From contig CP064987.1 of assembly GCA_016699835.1 (NCBI GenBank), forward strand, positions 3,162,001 to 3,226,000: 64,000 nucleotides of DNA. The letters are read 5' to 3'. Each line of letters starts with the position of its first letter. Position 1 is the stretch's first letter. The stretch comes from Phycisphaerales bacterium. GTDB lineage: Bacteria; Planctomycetota; Phycisphaerae; Phycisphaerales; UBA1924. The notes under the pieces are model-generated. The model saw nothing but the letters and a program-made list of their open reading frames with translations. It did not search any database and had not been told where the DNA came from. Position numbers and translations under genes: made by a program. This document shows positions 42,008 through 51,078 of the stretch, piece by piece.

Positions 42008-43720
42008 TTAGCGGCGACGACGCGCCGTGAGGAGACCGCCGAGGCCGAGGAGGGCCAAGGCACCGGGGGCGGGGATCATCGTGCGGACGACGATGCCCTG
42101 ATTGGTGCCGGTAGCGCCATTGATCGTGAAGGAGGCCCAGCCCGCGTCGGAAAGGGCGTTGTTGCCTCCCTCGCCGTTGGCGGACAGGTTCTGGTTGAAG
42201 CCGGAGGCGGTGAGGCCGAAGTAGGAGTCTCCCTCGCGGCAGACGAGCATGAGGCCCTCGACCGGATCCCAGGCCCAGAGGCTGCGATCGCTGGCGGTCG
42301 TGACGCCCGCACCTGTCATGGTGGAGACAAAGAGGATCTGGTTCTGGTTGTTCATGACGACGTTCTGGGGCGTGCCGAAGAACGCATCGGTGATGCCCGG
42401 GACGGCCATGCCCTCCTGAACGATCAGAGAATCGGAGGCGCCGCTCACGTCGGAGAGCCAGAGGCCCGAGTCGTTGGCGGCGGTGATGCCGGCGAGGGCA
42501 TCCTGGACGAGCGTGCCGGCCCAGGCGACCTTGTTGTTGTTGTTGATGTTGAAATCGTTGATGGAGAATGAGTTCAACGCCGCGCCCGCGACGCCGGGGG
42601 CCGAATCGCCCTCGCGCTTGAAGATGGACGTGGTGCTGCTGCTGCTGTCATAGGCAAAGACGGCGGTGTCGTTGGTGGTGGTGACGCCCGTGCCGGCGAG
42701 TGAACCCGCGGGGAAGAAGATGCCGACGCCGTTGTTGTTGAGGGACTGGCGGCCCGTGGAGAAGATCGGGAAGAGCGTGCTGGTGGAGACGGGGTAGGTG
42801 AGGTCGCCGACACCTGTGGCGCCGCCCTCGCGAGCGAAGGTCGTGAGGGACGAGCCGTTCCAGAAGTTCATGATGCCGTCATTCGACGTCGTGACGGAGC
42901 CGGTGACCTTGAGGCCGCCGATCTGCATGACTTGGCCCGAGCCGTTGAGGAAGGCGGTGCCGATAGAGTTGTGCTGCTCGCCGCCGCCGAGGCCCGCGTC
43001 ATCCCCGCGACGCATGATGAGTGTGGCGCCGGTGGGGCTCATGACGTACATGCCGGAGTCGTTGGTGCCCACGGCCCCGGTGTCGCCGACGTTCGCCGTG
43101 AACGACGAGTTGACGAGGGTCTGGCCCGCGTTGTTCATGCGGTTCATGCTCCCGGAGGTCGAGTCCGGGGCCGAGGAGAAGACGGCGCCGGCAGTGCCTG
43201 GCGCGGTCTGGCGCTGACGCGCGGTCAGGGCGAGGGAACCGGCGGGGCCCGTCCAGATGAAACGGTTGTCCGAATTGGTGCCGCTTGAGGTGATCGTGCC
43301 GCCGGTTCCGGTCCCGCCGAGCCAGAGATTGCCGTTGGGGCTTGTGGAGAGCGAGTTGGTTTGGAACGTGGTGACGATGGCGCCTGGGCCGCCGGAGTTC
43401 GAGTTGTCGGGGGTGGCGCTGACGCCCTCGCGGACCATAAGGCTGACCGAGCCAGGGCCGCCGAAGAAGTAGCCCTCGTCGTTCGAGGTCGCCGTGACGA
43501 CGGTTCCGTCGTTATTCATGCGCCCGCGGAAGGAGACCATGCCGTTGTTGTCGATGGTCGGGGCCTGGAAGCCCGAAGTCGAGGTGAACCACGTCGCGCC
43601 AGCGACACCCGGAACCGCGTCGCTGGTCCGCATGATCTGATCAAGGAAAATGGGGCCGGCGTGGGCGAGACCGCTCGCCATGCCAACCACGCCGATCATC
43701 GTCGCGATACGAATCTTCAT
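42008..43720 (-). CDS. Large secreted PEP-CTERM protein with repeated REGD motifs
   Basis: The 570-residue protein has a signal peptide (IATMIGVVGMASGLAHAG) and a C-terminal PEP-CTERM tail (IPAPGALALLGLGGLL, TARRRR). The body repeats a beta-rich module in which VREGV, MRRGDDAG, FAREGG, FKREGDSAPG, VQEGMAVPG and CREGDSY recur every 60-80 residues, each followed by a segment such as NDSGLWLS or NDTAVFAYD. This looks like a beta-propeller-like repeat protein exported to the surface. GGGAGGAGAG lies before the ATG, and a perfect palindrome TGGGCGG-AA-CCGCCCA (43760-43775) lies about 40 bp upstream, a possible regulatory site. Confidence 0.85.
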   Translation of the reverse strand: MKIRIATMIGVVGMASGLAHAGPIFLDQIMRTSDAVPGVAGATWFTSTSGFQAPTIDNNGMVSFRGRMNNDGTVVTATSNDEGYFFGGPGSVSLMVREGVSATPDNSNSGGPGAIVTTFQTNSLSTSPNGNLWLGGTGTGGTITSSGTNSDNRFIWTGPAGSLALTARQRQTAPGTAGAVFSSAPDSTSGSMNRMNNAGQTLVNSSFTANVGDTGAVGTNDSGMYVMSPTGATLIMRRGDDAGLGGGEQHNSIGTAFLNGSGQVMQIGGLKVTGSVTTSNDGIMNFWNGSSLTTFAREGGATGVGDLTYPVSTSTLFPIFSTGRQSLNNNGVGIFFPAGSLAGTGVTTTNDTAVFAYDSSSSTTSIFKREGDSAPGVAGAALNSFSINDFNINNNNKVAWAGTLVQDALAGITAANDSGLWLSDVSGASDSLIVQEGMAVPGITDAFFGTPQNVVMNNQNQILFVSTMTGAGVTTASDRSLWAWDPVEGLMLVCREGDSYFGLTASGFNQNLSANGEGGNNALSDAGWASFTINGATGTNQGIVVRTMIPAPGALALLGLGGLLTARRRR

Positions 43721-43966
43721 TACGTCTCTCCTCCCGGCCGTTCTGTGGCCGTTGTCATTTGGGCGGAACCGCCCAGGTCATGTCTCTCGAGGCCGTTAGA
43801 CCTCACGTCATCAAAATCGTACAACAAGTTTCCGAATGGCACAAGAGCAATGTGGAGTTTTCTCTAGAGAAAGTGTGGCCTAGTGAAAACACTGGGCTGG
43901 CTCGGCGATGTGGATATCACCGCACCTAGGGCGAAAAACAGAGTCTCGATATCAATTTGGGGGAAA

Positions 43967-44039
43967 TGGGCAGAGCCGGACTTGAACCGGCGACCCTCGC
44001 ATTTTCAATGCGATGCTCTACCAACTGAGCTACCTGCCC
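43967..44039 (-). tRNA. tRNA-Phe (GAA)
   Basis: A 73-nt cloverleaf: acceptor GGGCAGG/TCTGCCC (one G-U pair), D arm GCTC/GAGC, anticodon stem TCGCA/TGCGA with loop TTGAAAA (anticodon GAA), T arm GCCGG/CCGGC with TTCAAGT, and discriminator A. CCA is not encoded. Confidence 0.95.
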
Positions 44040-44070
44040 GGCTAGGAGGCGTGGCCTCGAAGCGGTCCCA

Positions 44071-44098
44071 AGCGTAGGCGAGGCCGAACGCCCGTCAA
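44071..44098 (-). promoter_or_regulatory. Probable promoter of tRNA-Phe
   Basis: On the minus strand TTGACG (44098-44093) and TACGCT (44076-44071) are separated by 16 bp, placing the start about 25 bp before the mature tRNA. Confidence 0.5.
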
Positions 44099-44134
44099 CC
44101 CCGCCATGGTTGATCGGGTCGGCTAGCATGGGTT

Positions 44135-44983
44135 GTGACGCCCCATCCAGCCGCGCTTCTCGACGTCAAGGACCTCAAGACCCATTTCCCGATCCGCTCG
44201 GGCGTGCTGCAGCGCGTGACGGGGTGGGTGAAGGCTGTGGACGGCGTGTCGTTCGAGATCGAGCGGGGCGAGACGTTGGGTCTCGTCGGCGAGTCGGGGT
44301 GTGGGAAGACCACCGTCGGGCGATCCATCCTGCGTCTCATTCCGCCCACTGGCGGCGATGTGCACTTTGATGGGGAGGATGTGCTCTCGTCGCGTGGACC
44401 GCGGCTCAAGGCGCTGCGGCGGAAGATGCAAATCATCTTCCAAGATCCTGGGTCTTCGTTGAATCCGCGGATGCGCATCGGATCGATCCTGGCCGAGCCG
44501 TTGATCGTGCACGGGATGGGCGGGCCCAAGGACGAACTGCGGCAGCACGTCGAGGAGTTGCTTGTTCGATGCGGCATGCCGCGTGCGGCGGCGGACCGGT
44601 ATCCGCACGAGTTCAGCGGCGGGCAGCGTCAGCGGATTGGCATCGCGCGGGCGCTGGCGCTCAAGCCGAGTTTCATCGTGTGCGACGAGCCGACGAGCGC
44701 GCTGGATGTGTCGATCCAGGCGCAGATCATCAATCTCTTGTCGGATCTGCAGAATGAGTTCGGATTGTCGTACCTGTTCATCAGCCACGACATGAGCGTG
44801 ATCCAGCACGTGTGCAAGCGGATCGCGGTCATGTACAAGGGCAAGATCGTGGAGATGGGCGAGCGCGACCAGATCCTGCACGACGCGAAGCATCCATACA
44901 CCAAGGCGCTCCTGAGCGCGGTGCCCGTCGCCGATCCCAGGCGCACGCGTGAGAGGATCGTGTTTGAGGGGATGGCGAGTTAG
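44135..44983 (+). CDS. Opp/Dpp-type ABC transporter ATP-binding protein
   Basis: The 282-residue ATPase matches the OppF/DppF branch of peptide importers: [15 protein letters not shown] at the start, Walker [24 protein letters not shown], signature [15 protein letters not shown], Walker [15 protein letters not shown], switch His in FISHDM and the C-terminal [12 protein letters not shown] with PADPRR-like [10 protein letters not shown]. The start is GTG at 44135. No permease, binding protein or OppD partner is adjacent, so it is an orphan ATPase here. It converges on moaA with an 8-bp gap. Confidence 0.88.
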   Translation: MTPHPAALLDVKDLKTHFPIRSGVLQRVTGWVKAVDGVSFEIERGETLGLVGESGCGKTTVGRSILRLIPPTGGDVHFDGEDVLSSRGPRLKALRRKMQIIFQDPGSSLNPRMRIGSILAEPLIVHGMGGPKDELRQHVEELLVRCGMPRAAADRYPHEFSGGQRQRIGIARALALKPSFIVCDEPTSALDVSIQAQIINLLSDLQNEFGLSYLFISHDMSVIQHVCKRIAVMYKGKIVEMGERDQILHDAKHPYTKALLSAVPVADPRRTRERIVFEGMAS

Positions 44984-44991
44984 ACGCGTCT

Positions 44992-46089
44992 TCAGCCGCC
45001 GATGGCGGACATTGGGCGGGTGGGCTGTTTGAACGACGACGATCGGATGCCGTGGCCGGGTTGCTTGCGCCACGTCGCGTCGAGGAGGATCGTGGCGAGA
45101 TCGTCGTCGGATGCGCCCGCGCGGAGGGCGGACTTCAGGTCGTACTCGGTGGTCGAGAAGAGGCAGGGGCGGACCATGCCATCGGCGGTGATGCGGAGGC
45201 GGCTGCACGCGCCGCAGAAGGCGCGCGTGACCGGAGCGATGACGCCGACGGTGCCTGTGTTTGACGATGGAGCGTCGGCGAAGGCGTAGCGCTCGCTGGT
45301 GGCGCTGTCGCACTCGCGGTCGATGGGGACGAGCGGCCAGACTCGCGAGACTCGTTCAAGGATCTCATCGGCGGAAACGAGACGGGATTCATCCCAGGCC
45401 CGGGCGGAATCGAGGGGCATGGCCTCGATGAAGCGGACATCGATGGGGTATCGGCGGGCGAGGGCCGCGATGTCGGCGACCTCGTCCTCGTTGAATCCGC
45501 GCATCACGACGGCGTTGACTTTGACCGGCGTAAGCCCGGCGTCGATGGAATGCTCGATCCCCCGGAGGATGTCATCAGGAGTGCTCGTGCTGCGTGTGAG
45601 CCTTGCAAAGCGATCGGGGCGGAGGCTGTCGAGGCTGATGGTGATTCTGGACAAGCCGGCCGACTTCCACGCGGCGAGCGAGCGAGGCGTGAGAAGCGAG
45701 CCGTTGGTGGTGATGGCGATGTCGCGAACGCCGAGGGAGGCGATGCGGGAGATGATCTCGGTGAGTCGTGGGTGGACGGTCGGCTCGCCTCCGGTGAGGC
45801 GTATTTTGGTGACGCCGAGGGAGACGCAGACGCGGGCAACGCGTTCGAGTTCTTCGGGGCTGAGGAGCGTGGAGGCTAAGGCGAAGCGAACATCCGGCTC
45901 CATGCAGTAGACGCAGCGGAAGTTGCAGCGATCGGTGATGCTGAGGCGGAGTTCGTGGATGGTGCGGCCATGGGAGTCGATGAGTCGATCCCGCTGGAGA
46001 GGCCTCGAATGAGATGGGCTATCTACGTTTGGATCAATGTCCGAACGCGTGAGGCGTGACTCATCCAGAAGAGGGAGGGCGTAACTCAT
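44992..46089 (-). CDS. moaA: GTP 3',8-cyclase (molybdenum cofactor synthesis)
   Basis: MoaA is a radical-SAM enzyme that starts molybdopterin synthesis from GTP. The 365-residue protein has the first cluster motif CNFRCVYC, IRLTGGEPTVHP, ITTNGSLLTPR, NAVVMRGFNEDE, the second cluster CGACSRLRITADGMVRPCLF, and ends in Gly-Gly, the tail that reaches into the active site in the family. About 30 residues precede the conserved part. The start ATG 46089 overlaps the TGA of the MOSC gene (46086-46089). Together with the MOSC gene it stands back to back with a molybdenum hydroxylase operon. Confidence 0.94.
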   Translation of the reverse strand: MSYALPLLDESRLTRSDIDPNVDSPSHSRPLQRDRLIDSHGRTIHELRLSITDRCNFRCVYCMEPDVRFALASTLLSPEELERVARVCVSLGVTKIRLTGGEPTVHPRLTEIISRIASLGVRDIAITTNGSLLTPRSLAAWKSAGLSRITISLDSLRPDRFARLTRSTSTPDDILRGIEHSIDAGLTPVKVNAVVMRGFNEDEVADIAALARRYPIDVRFIEAMPLDSARAWDESRLVSADEILERVSRVWPLVPIDRECDSATSERYAFADAPSSNTGTVGVIAPVTRAFCGACSRLRITADGMVRPCLFSTTEYDLKSALRAGASDDDLATILLDATWRKQPGHGIRSSSFKQPTRPMSAIGG

Positions 46090-46772
46090 GACGCCTTCCC
46101 GGCGGCGAGTTCTTCGCGACGCTGTTCGAGCCAGGTCCGCCACTTGGGGCTGAGCGATCGGCACTCCAGGGCGCGAGCGATCCGCTCAGCGTTGTCGTTC
46201 TCGAAAAATCGGATGCGGACCACCTCGGCGACGCTGAGATGGGCGGCGTCGGCACGAGTCTGGCGGATGGTATCGCCGGCGCGGACGCGGCCCTCTTGGA
46301 TCACCCGGGCGTAGAACCCGACGTGGTGGGACTCGAGGAATCGCTTGGGGAACTCCATGTCGCCCATGGCGATCCCGAGCATGGAGCAGGGTGTGCGCGG
46401 CATGCTGACCTCGATCTCGGCGCCTTCGGTGCCGACCGCGAATCGATCGCCGATGTGGACCATGGTGTCGCTCATGCCCTCGAGCGTGAGATTCTCGCCA
46501 AAGATGCCCGGCGAGAGATGAAGAGGCGTGCCGATGGACGCGGGGAGCGGCGCTCCGGATTCCCATCGCTCGTAGACATCGCGGTCGATGCAGTAGACCG
46601 CCATTTCGGGGCCGCCGTGGTTTTTGGTGTCGGCGACATAATCGCCCTCGACGCCTGTGGCGGTGAGGCGGACGGGATTGGCGGTGGGTTTCTTGAAGAT
46701 CCCGGTGGATGTGGGCTTGCCGCGCTGCTCGACGGTCTTGGGGACGGCGATATTGACGGACACAACTCGCAT
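46086..46772 (-). CDS. MOSC-domain protein (YiiM-like)
   Basis: The 228-residue protein resembles YiiM: VVSVNIAVPKTVEQRGKPTS, TGIFKKPTANPVRL, GVEGDYVADTKNHGG, IFGENLTLEGM and the Cys-containing MPRTPCSMLG typical of MOSC domains, which handle molybdenum cofactor or transfer sulphur. YiiM in Escherichia coli reduces hydroxylamino compounds. I chose ATG 46772; the frame extends to 47339 only as a shadow of the divergent hydroxylase gene. It is upstream of and overlaps moaA. Confidence 0.85.
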   Translation of the reverse strand: MRVVSVNIAVPKTVEQRGKPTSTGIFKKPTANPVRLTATGVEGDYVADTKNHGGPEMAVYCIDRDVYERWESGAPLPASIGTPLHLSPGIFGENLTLEGMSDTMVHIGDRFAVGTEGAEIEVSMPRTPCSMLGIAMGDMEFPKRFLESHHVGFYARVIQEGRVRAGDTIRQTRADAAHLSVAEVVRIRFFENDNAERIARALECRSLSPKWRTWLEQRREELAAGKAS

Positions 46773-46859
46773 GGCGCACTCTGCTCGAAAGGACAGTATA
46801 CTGAACGTGTGCGGGCCGCACGCGAATCGGCGGGCGACCCGCGAGTTGGAGGTGCCACG

Positions 46860-47546
46860 ATGGGGAACGAGAAGGACCTGGGGCATTCCCATGATTCGGC
46901 TCCGCGTAACGACGCCCATGGCGTGTCGCGGCGCTCGTTCATGAAGACACTGGGGCTGTCGGCGGCCGGGGCATCGATCGCGGGAAAGGCAACGGCCAGG
47001 CCAGGTGGGCCGGCGAGTGCCGCCGAGGGGGACGAGATTCCGATCAATGGGCCGGGACCGGTGTCGGTGACGCTCAAGGTCAACGGCGGCGAGATGAAGA
47101 CCAGCATCGAGCCCGCGACGACGCTGCTCGAGACGCTTCGAATGAACCTCGGGCTGACGGGGGCGAAAGAGATCTGCGACCGCGGCTCGTGCGGCGGGTG
47201 CAGCGTCATGGTCGATGGGAAACTCACCGCGTCGTGCATGATGCTCGCGATAGACGCGATCGGGAGCGAGATCACGACCGTCGAGGGGCTGGCCAAGGGT
47301 GACCGGCTCGATCCGGTGCAAGAGGCGTTCATCAAGCACGACGCCCTGCAGTGCGGATTCTGCACGCCCGGGTTTGTCGTAGCGTGCCGGGCGTTACTCA
47401 ATGAAAACCCCAAGCCGACGCTCGACGAGATCAAGCATGGGATCAGCGGGAACATCTGCCGGTGTGGGACCTATACGAACATCTTCAACGCGTGCCTCGA
47501 GGCGTCGGGGCAGGCCCCGATTTTGGATGGGCCTGTGAACGGTTGA
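46860..47546 (+). CDS. Molybdenum hydroxylase 2Fe-2S subunit with Tat signal (PaoA/YagT-like)
   Basis: The 228-residue protein has a twin-arginine signal (SRRSFMKTLGLSAAGASIAG, residues 23-42). A plant-type 2Fe-2S domain follows (CDRGSCGGCSVMVDGK with a later Cys in TASCMM), then the second 2Fe-2S domain CGFCTPGFVVACRALL and GNICRCGTYTNIF. This is the electron-transfer subunit of a xanthine-oxidase-family enzyme sent to the periplasm folded, as in PaoABC. GGAGG lies 8 bp before ATG 46860. The Mo and FAD subunits follow on the same strand. Confidence 0.92.
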   Translation: MGNEKDLGHSHDSAPRNDAHGVSRRSFMKTLGLSAAGASIAGKATARPGGPASAAEGDEIPINGPGPVSVTLKVNGGEMKTSIEPATTLLETLRMNLGLTGAKEICDRGSCGGCSVMVDGKLTASCMMLAIDAIGSEITTVEGLAKGDRLDPVQEAFIKHDALQCGFCTPGFVVACRALLNENPKPTLDEIKHGISGNICRCGTYTNIFNACLEASGQAPILDGPVNG

Positions 47547-47624
47547 CCGACGCCCGATTTGTTGTCTTGCTGCTCACCCGTGTTTCCGATCTTCGCATTG
47601 AACTGGCGTACGAAGGAATCAGCC

Positions 47625-49745
47625 ATGTCCGAGACGAGCCAACCCACGGTGATGCCCACCACGAACCGTCCGCAGAACGCGAACGCCGCGATCAACGCGG
47701 ACACGTCGCGTCTGGACGGCGTGGCAAAGGTGACCGGGCGGGCGAAGTACAGCCGGGATTACTTTCTTCCCAACGGCCTCTTCGCCGCGTTCATCCGATC
47801 GCCGTATGGCAAGGCGACGCTGGTCGATGCGGACGAAGCGGCGGCGAAGGGTGTGCCCGGCGTCGTCGAGGTTGTGCTTGACGATCGCAAGGAGGCGAAG
47901 TATCAGGGACAACCGGTCGGGTATCTGCTGGCGGACTCGCCCAACGCGATGAAGCGAGGGCTGAAGGCGCTCAAGGCGAAGTGGGAGTTCGAGGCGAAGC
48001 CCGGCTCGTGCCTTGAGGAGGTCGAGAAGATCCGCCCCGCGATGGAGAACGACTCGGCGAGCGGCACGTTCGAGAAGGCCGACCATATTCTCGAAGCCGA
48101 GTATTCCACGCCGATCCAGACGCACGTCTGCCTCGAGACGCACGGGAGCGTGGCGGACCATCGCGGCGAGAGCGCGACGGTGTACACCTCGACGCAAGGG
48201 ACCTACGCGGCCCGCGACGGACTGGCGGGAGCGGTGGGCTTGAAGGAATCCGAGTTCGAACTCGTCTGCGAGTACATCGGCGGCGGATTCGGATCGAAAC
48301 TCAACGGCGCGGGCAAGGAGGGTGCCCAGGCCGCGAAACTCTCGGCAAAGCACAAACGACCAGTGTACCTCTTCTGCAACCGCAAGGAGGAACACCTGGA
48401 CACGGGCAATCGCCCCTCGAGCCACGTGAGCGTGAAACTGGCGATCCAGAAGGATGGCACGATCCTCGGCGGACAGATCCACTCGTGGGGCGGTGCGGGC
48501 GCCGGTGGTCGCGGAGGCGGTACATCGATGCCCTCGGGTCGCTATCGCTTCGGCAGTCGCGGCGATCTCGAGCGGACGCACGAGGATGTCGCGTTTGCCG
48601 GTGGCGCACCACGACCCATGCGGGCGCCGGGCGCGCCGCAGGGGGCGTTCGTTGAGGAACTGATCCTCGACGAGGTCGCGACGATGTGTGACATCGATCC
48701 GATCGAACTTCGCCTGAAGATCGGCTCGAACAGCGAGGATCGCGGCGACATGATGAAGGAGGCAGCCCGGCTCATCGGGTGGGACAGGCGCGTGAAGACG
48801 GGTTCGCAGATCGGCGTGATCCGACGCGGATTTGGAATCGGACAGTGCAGTTGGCACCAGAGCCCCGCGACGGCCGACGTCGAGGTCATCATCAATCGCG
48901 ACGGCTCGGTCGTGGCGAAGTCAGGAAGTCAGGACATCGGGACGGGGACTCGGACGGCCGTGGGCATCGGCGCGGCCGAGGGGCTTGGTGTGCCGCTCGC
49001 GGCGATCTCGGCGATGGTCGGACGATCGTCGTATCCGATCGGGCCGAACTCCGGCGGCTCGGTGACGCTGGCGAATGTCTATCCCGCGTCATTCCGCGCC
49101 GGCGAGGACGCCCGCGATAAGTTCCTCGCGTTCCTTGGCTCGTCGCTGGGTGTCGAGGCCGGGCTGCTCTCGATCAAGGGTGGCGAGGTCTTCAACGATG
49201 GAAAGAAGATCCTCTCGTGGAGCGACGCGTGCGCCAAGATCGGCGACGCGATCGTGGGCCGCGGACACAACGATCAGCGCACACGAAGGGCCGACGAGGG
49301 CGACGGGCACAGTTCGGGGGTCCAGGCCGTTGAGGTCGAGGTCGACACAAGCACGGGCGTCGTTCGGGCGAAGCGCGTCGTCGCGATCCAGGCGTGCGGG
49401 CGGGCGGTCTTCCGCAAGGGGGCCGAGAGCCAGATCATGGGCGGCGTGATCCAGGGCCTGAGTTTCGCGCTCTTTGAGTCCAAGATCATGGATCGCTCAA
49501 CGGGCACGATGGTGAACCCGAACATGGAGCAGTACAAGATCCTGGGGCCCGACGACATGCCGCACATCGTGCCGGTGCTGTGGACGAAGAATCAGACCAG
49601 TCCGCGATCGCTCGCCGAGCCGCCGGTGGTGCCGACGGCCGGGGCGCTGGCGTGTGCGGTCTTCAACGCGATCGGCGCGCCGGTGCGGTCGCTCCCGATC
49701 ACGCCCGACAAGGTTCTGGCCGCGCTCCGCGGAGGTGCCCAGTGA
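47625..49745 (+). CDS. Molybdenum hydroxylase catalytic subunit (PaoC-like)
   Basis: The 706-residue protein is the molybdopterin-binding subunit of a xanthine-oxidase-family hydroxylase. Seen are SRLDGVAKVTGRAKYSRDYF, QTHVCLETHGSVADHRG, EYIGGGFGSKLNG, RPMRAPGAPQGAFVEELILD, SGSQDIGTGTRTAVGIGAAE and, near the end, SLAEPPVVPTAGALACAVFN, where the Glu corresponds to the catalytic base (GEPP in many relatives). I chose ATG 47625, with AAGGA at 8 bp, because the upstream part of the frame is not family-like. The substrate is probably an aldehyde or aromatic compound by analogy with PaoABC; it cannot be settled from sequence. Confidence 0.92.
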   Translation: MSETSQPTVMPTTNRPQNANAAINADTSRLDGVAKVTGRAKYSRDYFLPNGLFAAFIRSPYGKATLVDADEAAAKGVPGVVEVVLDDRKEAKYQGQPVGYLLADSPNAMKRGLKALKAKWEFEAKPGSCLEEVEKIRPAMENDSASGTFEKADHILEAEYSTPIQTHVCLETHGSVADHRGESATVYTSTQGTYAARDGLAGAVGLKESEFELVCEYIGGGFGSKLNGAGKEGAQAAKLSAKHKRPVYLFCNRKEEHLDTGNRPSSHVSVKLAIQKDGTILGGQIHSWGGAGAGGRGGGTSMPSGRYRFGSRGDLERTHEDVAFAGGAPRPMRAPGAPQGAFVEELILDEVATMCDIDPIELRLKIGSNSEDRGDMMKEAARLIGWDRRVKTGSQIGVIRRGFGIGQCSWHQSPATADVEVIINRDGSVVAKSGSQDIGTGTRTAVGIGAAEGLGVPLAAISAMVGRSSYPIGPNSGGSVTLANVYPASFRAGEDARDKFLAFLGSSLGVEAGLLSIKGGEVFNDGKKILSWSDACAKIGDAIVGRGHNDQRTRRADEGDGHSSGVQAVEVEVDTSTGVVRAKRVVAIQACGRAVFRKGAESQIMGGVIQGLSFALFESKIMDRSTGTMVNPNMEQYKILGPDDMPHIVPVLWTKNQTSPRSLAEPPVVPTAGALACAVFNAIGAPVRSLPITPDKVLAALRGGAQ

Positions 49746-50746
49746 ACGAGTTCTCCTTCGCCACGGTCCGGTCGTATGAGCAGGCGGCAACGCTCCTCAA
49801 GGACAAGCGATTCTCCCTCCCCATGCTCAAGGGCGGCGGGATGGACATCGTCGATCACCTGAAGGAAGGTCTCGCCGAGCCGGACCTGCTCATCAATGTG
49901 AAGCGAGTTCGAGATGGCGAGCCGATCACGCTCTCCACCAAGGCCGGGAAGCCGGTCCTGCGGATCGAAGCGTCGGCAACGATGGCCGAGATCGCGAGCA
50001 GCCCGATCATGCTCGAGCACGCGCCCGTGGTGGCGAACGCGGTGGGCAAGGCCGCAACACCCCAGGTCCGTAACGCCGCGACCGCCGCGGGGAACCTCTT
50101 GCAGCGACCGCGCTGCTGGTACTACCGCCAGAGCGAGTTCGATTGCCTGAAGAAGGGCGGCTCGCGCTGCTTCGCCGCCGAGGGCGAGAACAAGTATCAC
50201 GCGATCTTTGGCGACGGGCCCTGCCACATCGTCCACCCGTCGAATCTCGCCCCCGCGCTGCATGTCTGCGACGGCGTGGTGCACCTTGCCAATAGCACGC
50301 GAGAATCCATCCGCGTCTCCGAGTTGTATCACATGCCCGACCGCGGCATCCGTGACGAGCACAACCTCCAACCCGGCGAGATCATCACGCACATCACGCT
50401 CACGCCGCGCCCCCGCAGCGGGTTCTACGTCGTGAAAGAGAAGCAATCGTTCGACTGGCCCCTGGTCTTCGCGTGCGTAGCGATCGAGTCCGAGAACGGC
50501 TCGACGAAGTTCTCGTCCGCGCGGGTCTGCGCCGGGGCCGTTGCTCCGACGCCGTGGCCCATGCCGGAGGTTGAGAAAGCCCTCATTGGCGTGGACGCGA
50601 AGGACGACGCGGCTCTTGCCAAGGCCCTCGCCTCATCCACTCGTGGCGCCAAGCCCATGACCCAGAACGCGTACAAACTCGATCTGCTTCCCGTTGTTCT
50701 CGCGCGAGCCACGCGACTTGCCGCTGGTTTGTCCGCCCTTGCCTGA
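49742..50746 (+). CDS. Molybdenum hydroxylase FAD subunit with extra 4Fe-4S loop (PaoB-like)
   Basis: The 334-residue protein has the FAD-binding LPMLKGGGMDIVDHL and TPQVRNAATAAGNLLQRPRC. It then carries four Cys in the pattern RCWYY, FDCLKKG, RCFAAEG and GPCHIVHPSNLA. That insert matches the extra [4Fe-4S] cluster site of PaoB/YagS and 4-hydroxybenzoyl-CoA reductase and is missing in ordinary xanthine dehydrogenases. It starts with GTG 49742 overlapping the stop of the catalytic subunit. Gene order is FeS, Mo, FAD rather than FeS, FAD, Mo as in paoABC. No XdhC/PaoD maturation gene follows. Confidence 0.92.
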   Translation: MNEFSFATVRSYEQAATLLKDKRFSLPMLKGGGMDIVDHLKEGLAEPDLLINVKRVRDGEPITLSTKAGKPVLRIEASATMAEIASSPIMLEHAPVVANAVGKAATPQVRNAATAAGNLLQRPRCWYYRQSEFDCLKKGGSRCFAAEGENKYHAIFGDGPCHIVHPSNLAPALHVCDGVVHLANSTRESIRVSELYHMPDRGIRDEHNLQPGEIITHITLTPRPRSGFYVVKEKQSFDWPLVFACVAIESENGSTKFSSARVCAGAVAPTPWPMPEVEKALIGVDAKDDAALAKALASSTRGAKPMTQNAYKLDLLPVVLARATRLAAGLSALA

Positions 50747-50778
50747 TCTCGAATCGTGTCCAACCCGGAGCGTCGCCC

Positions 50779-51057
50779 ATGCCGAACGCCACATCGAACG
50801 CCACGCCGCTCTTTAGGCCCGTGCAACTCCAGGTCTCGTGCCGGAACCTTCGGCACAAGATGATGTACTGCGACGAGCGCCAGTCCTCGCCGGGCCTGAT
50901 CGACGACACGTCGGACACACGCGTGTTCTTCTGCATCAAGACGTTCGACGCGCTGGGCCCTGATCACGAGCCGGTGTGCCCGAAGTCGTGCACGCACTCT
51001 CGGGCGTGTTATCACGAATCGCCGGCGGCATCGCCAAACGCCGACAACATCGCGTGA
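50779..51057 (+). CDS. Cys-rich small protein of unknown function
   Basis: The 92-residue protein has six Cys: one in VSCRNL, one in MMYCDE, one in VFFCIK and three in the cluster VCPKSCTHSRACY. This suggests metal binding. It lies 32 bp after the FAD subunit of the hydroxylase on the same strand and could belong to that operon. There is no signal peptide, and I do not know the family. Confidence 0.6.
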   Translation: MPNATSNATPLFRPVQLQVSCRNLRHKMMYCDERQSSPGLIDDTSDTRVFFCIKTFDALGPDHEPVCPKSCTHSRACYHESPAASPNADNIA

Positions 51058-51078
51058 TCTCGCCAACGCGTTCGAGAT

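Noticed and set aside
46773..47339. Upstream extension of the MOSC frame
   Set aside because: Antisense to the Tat-signal 2Fe-2S subunit; YiiM-like sequence begins at ATG 46772.
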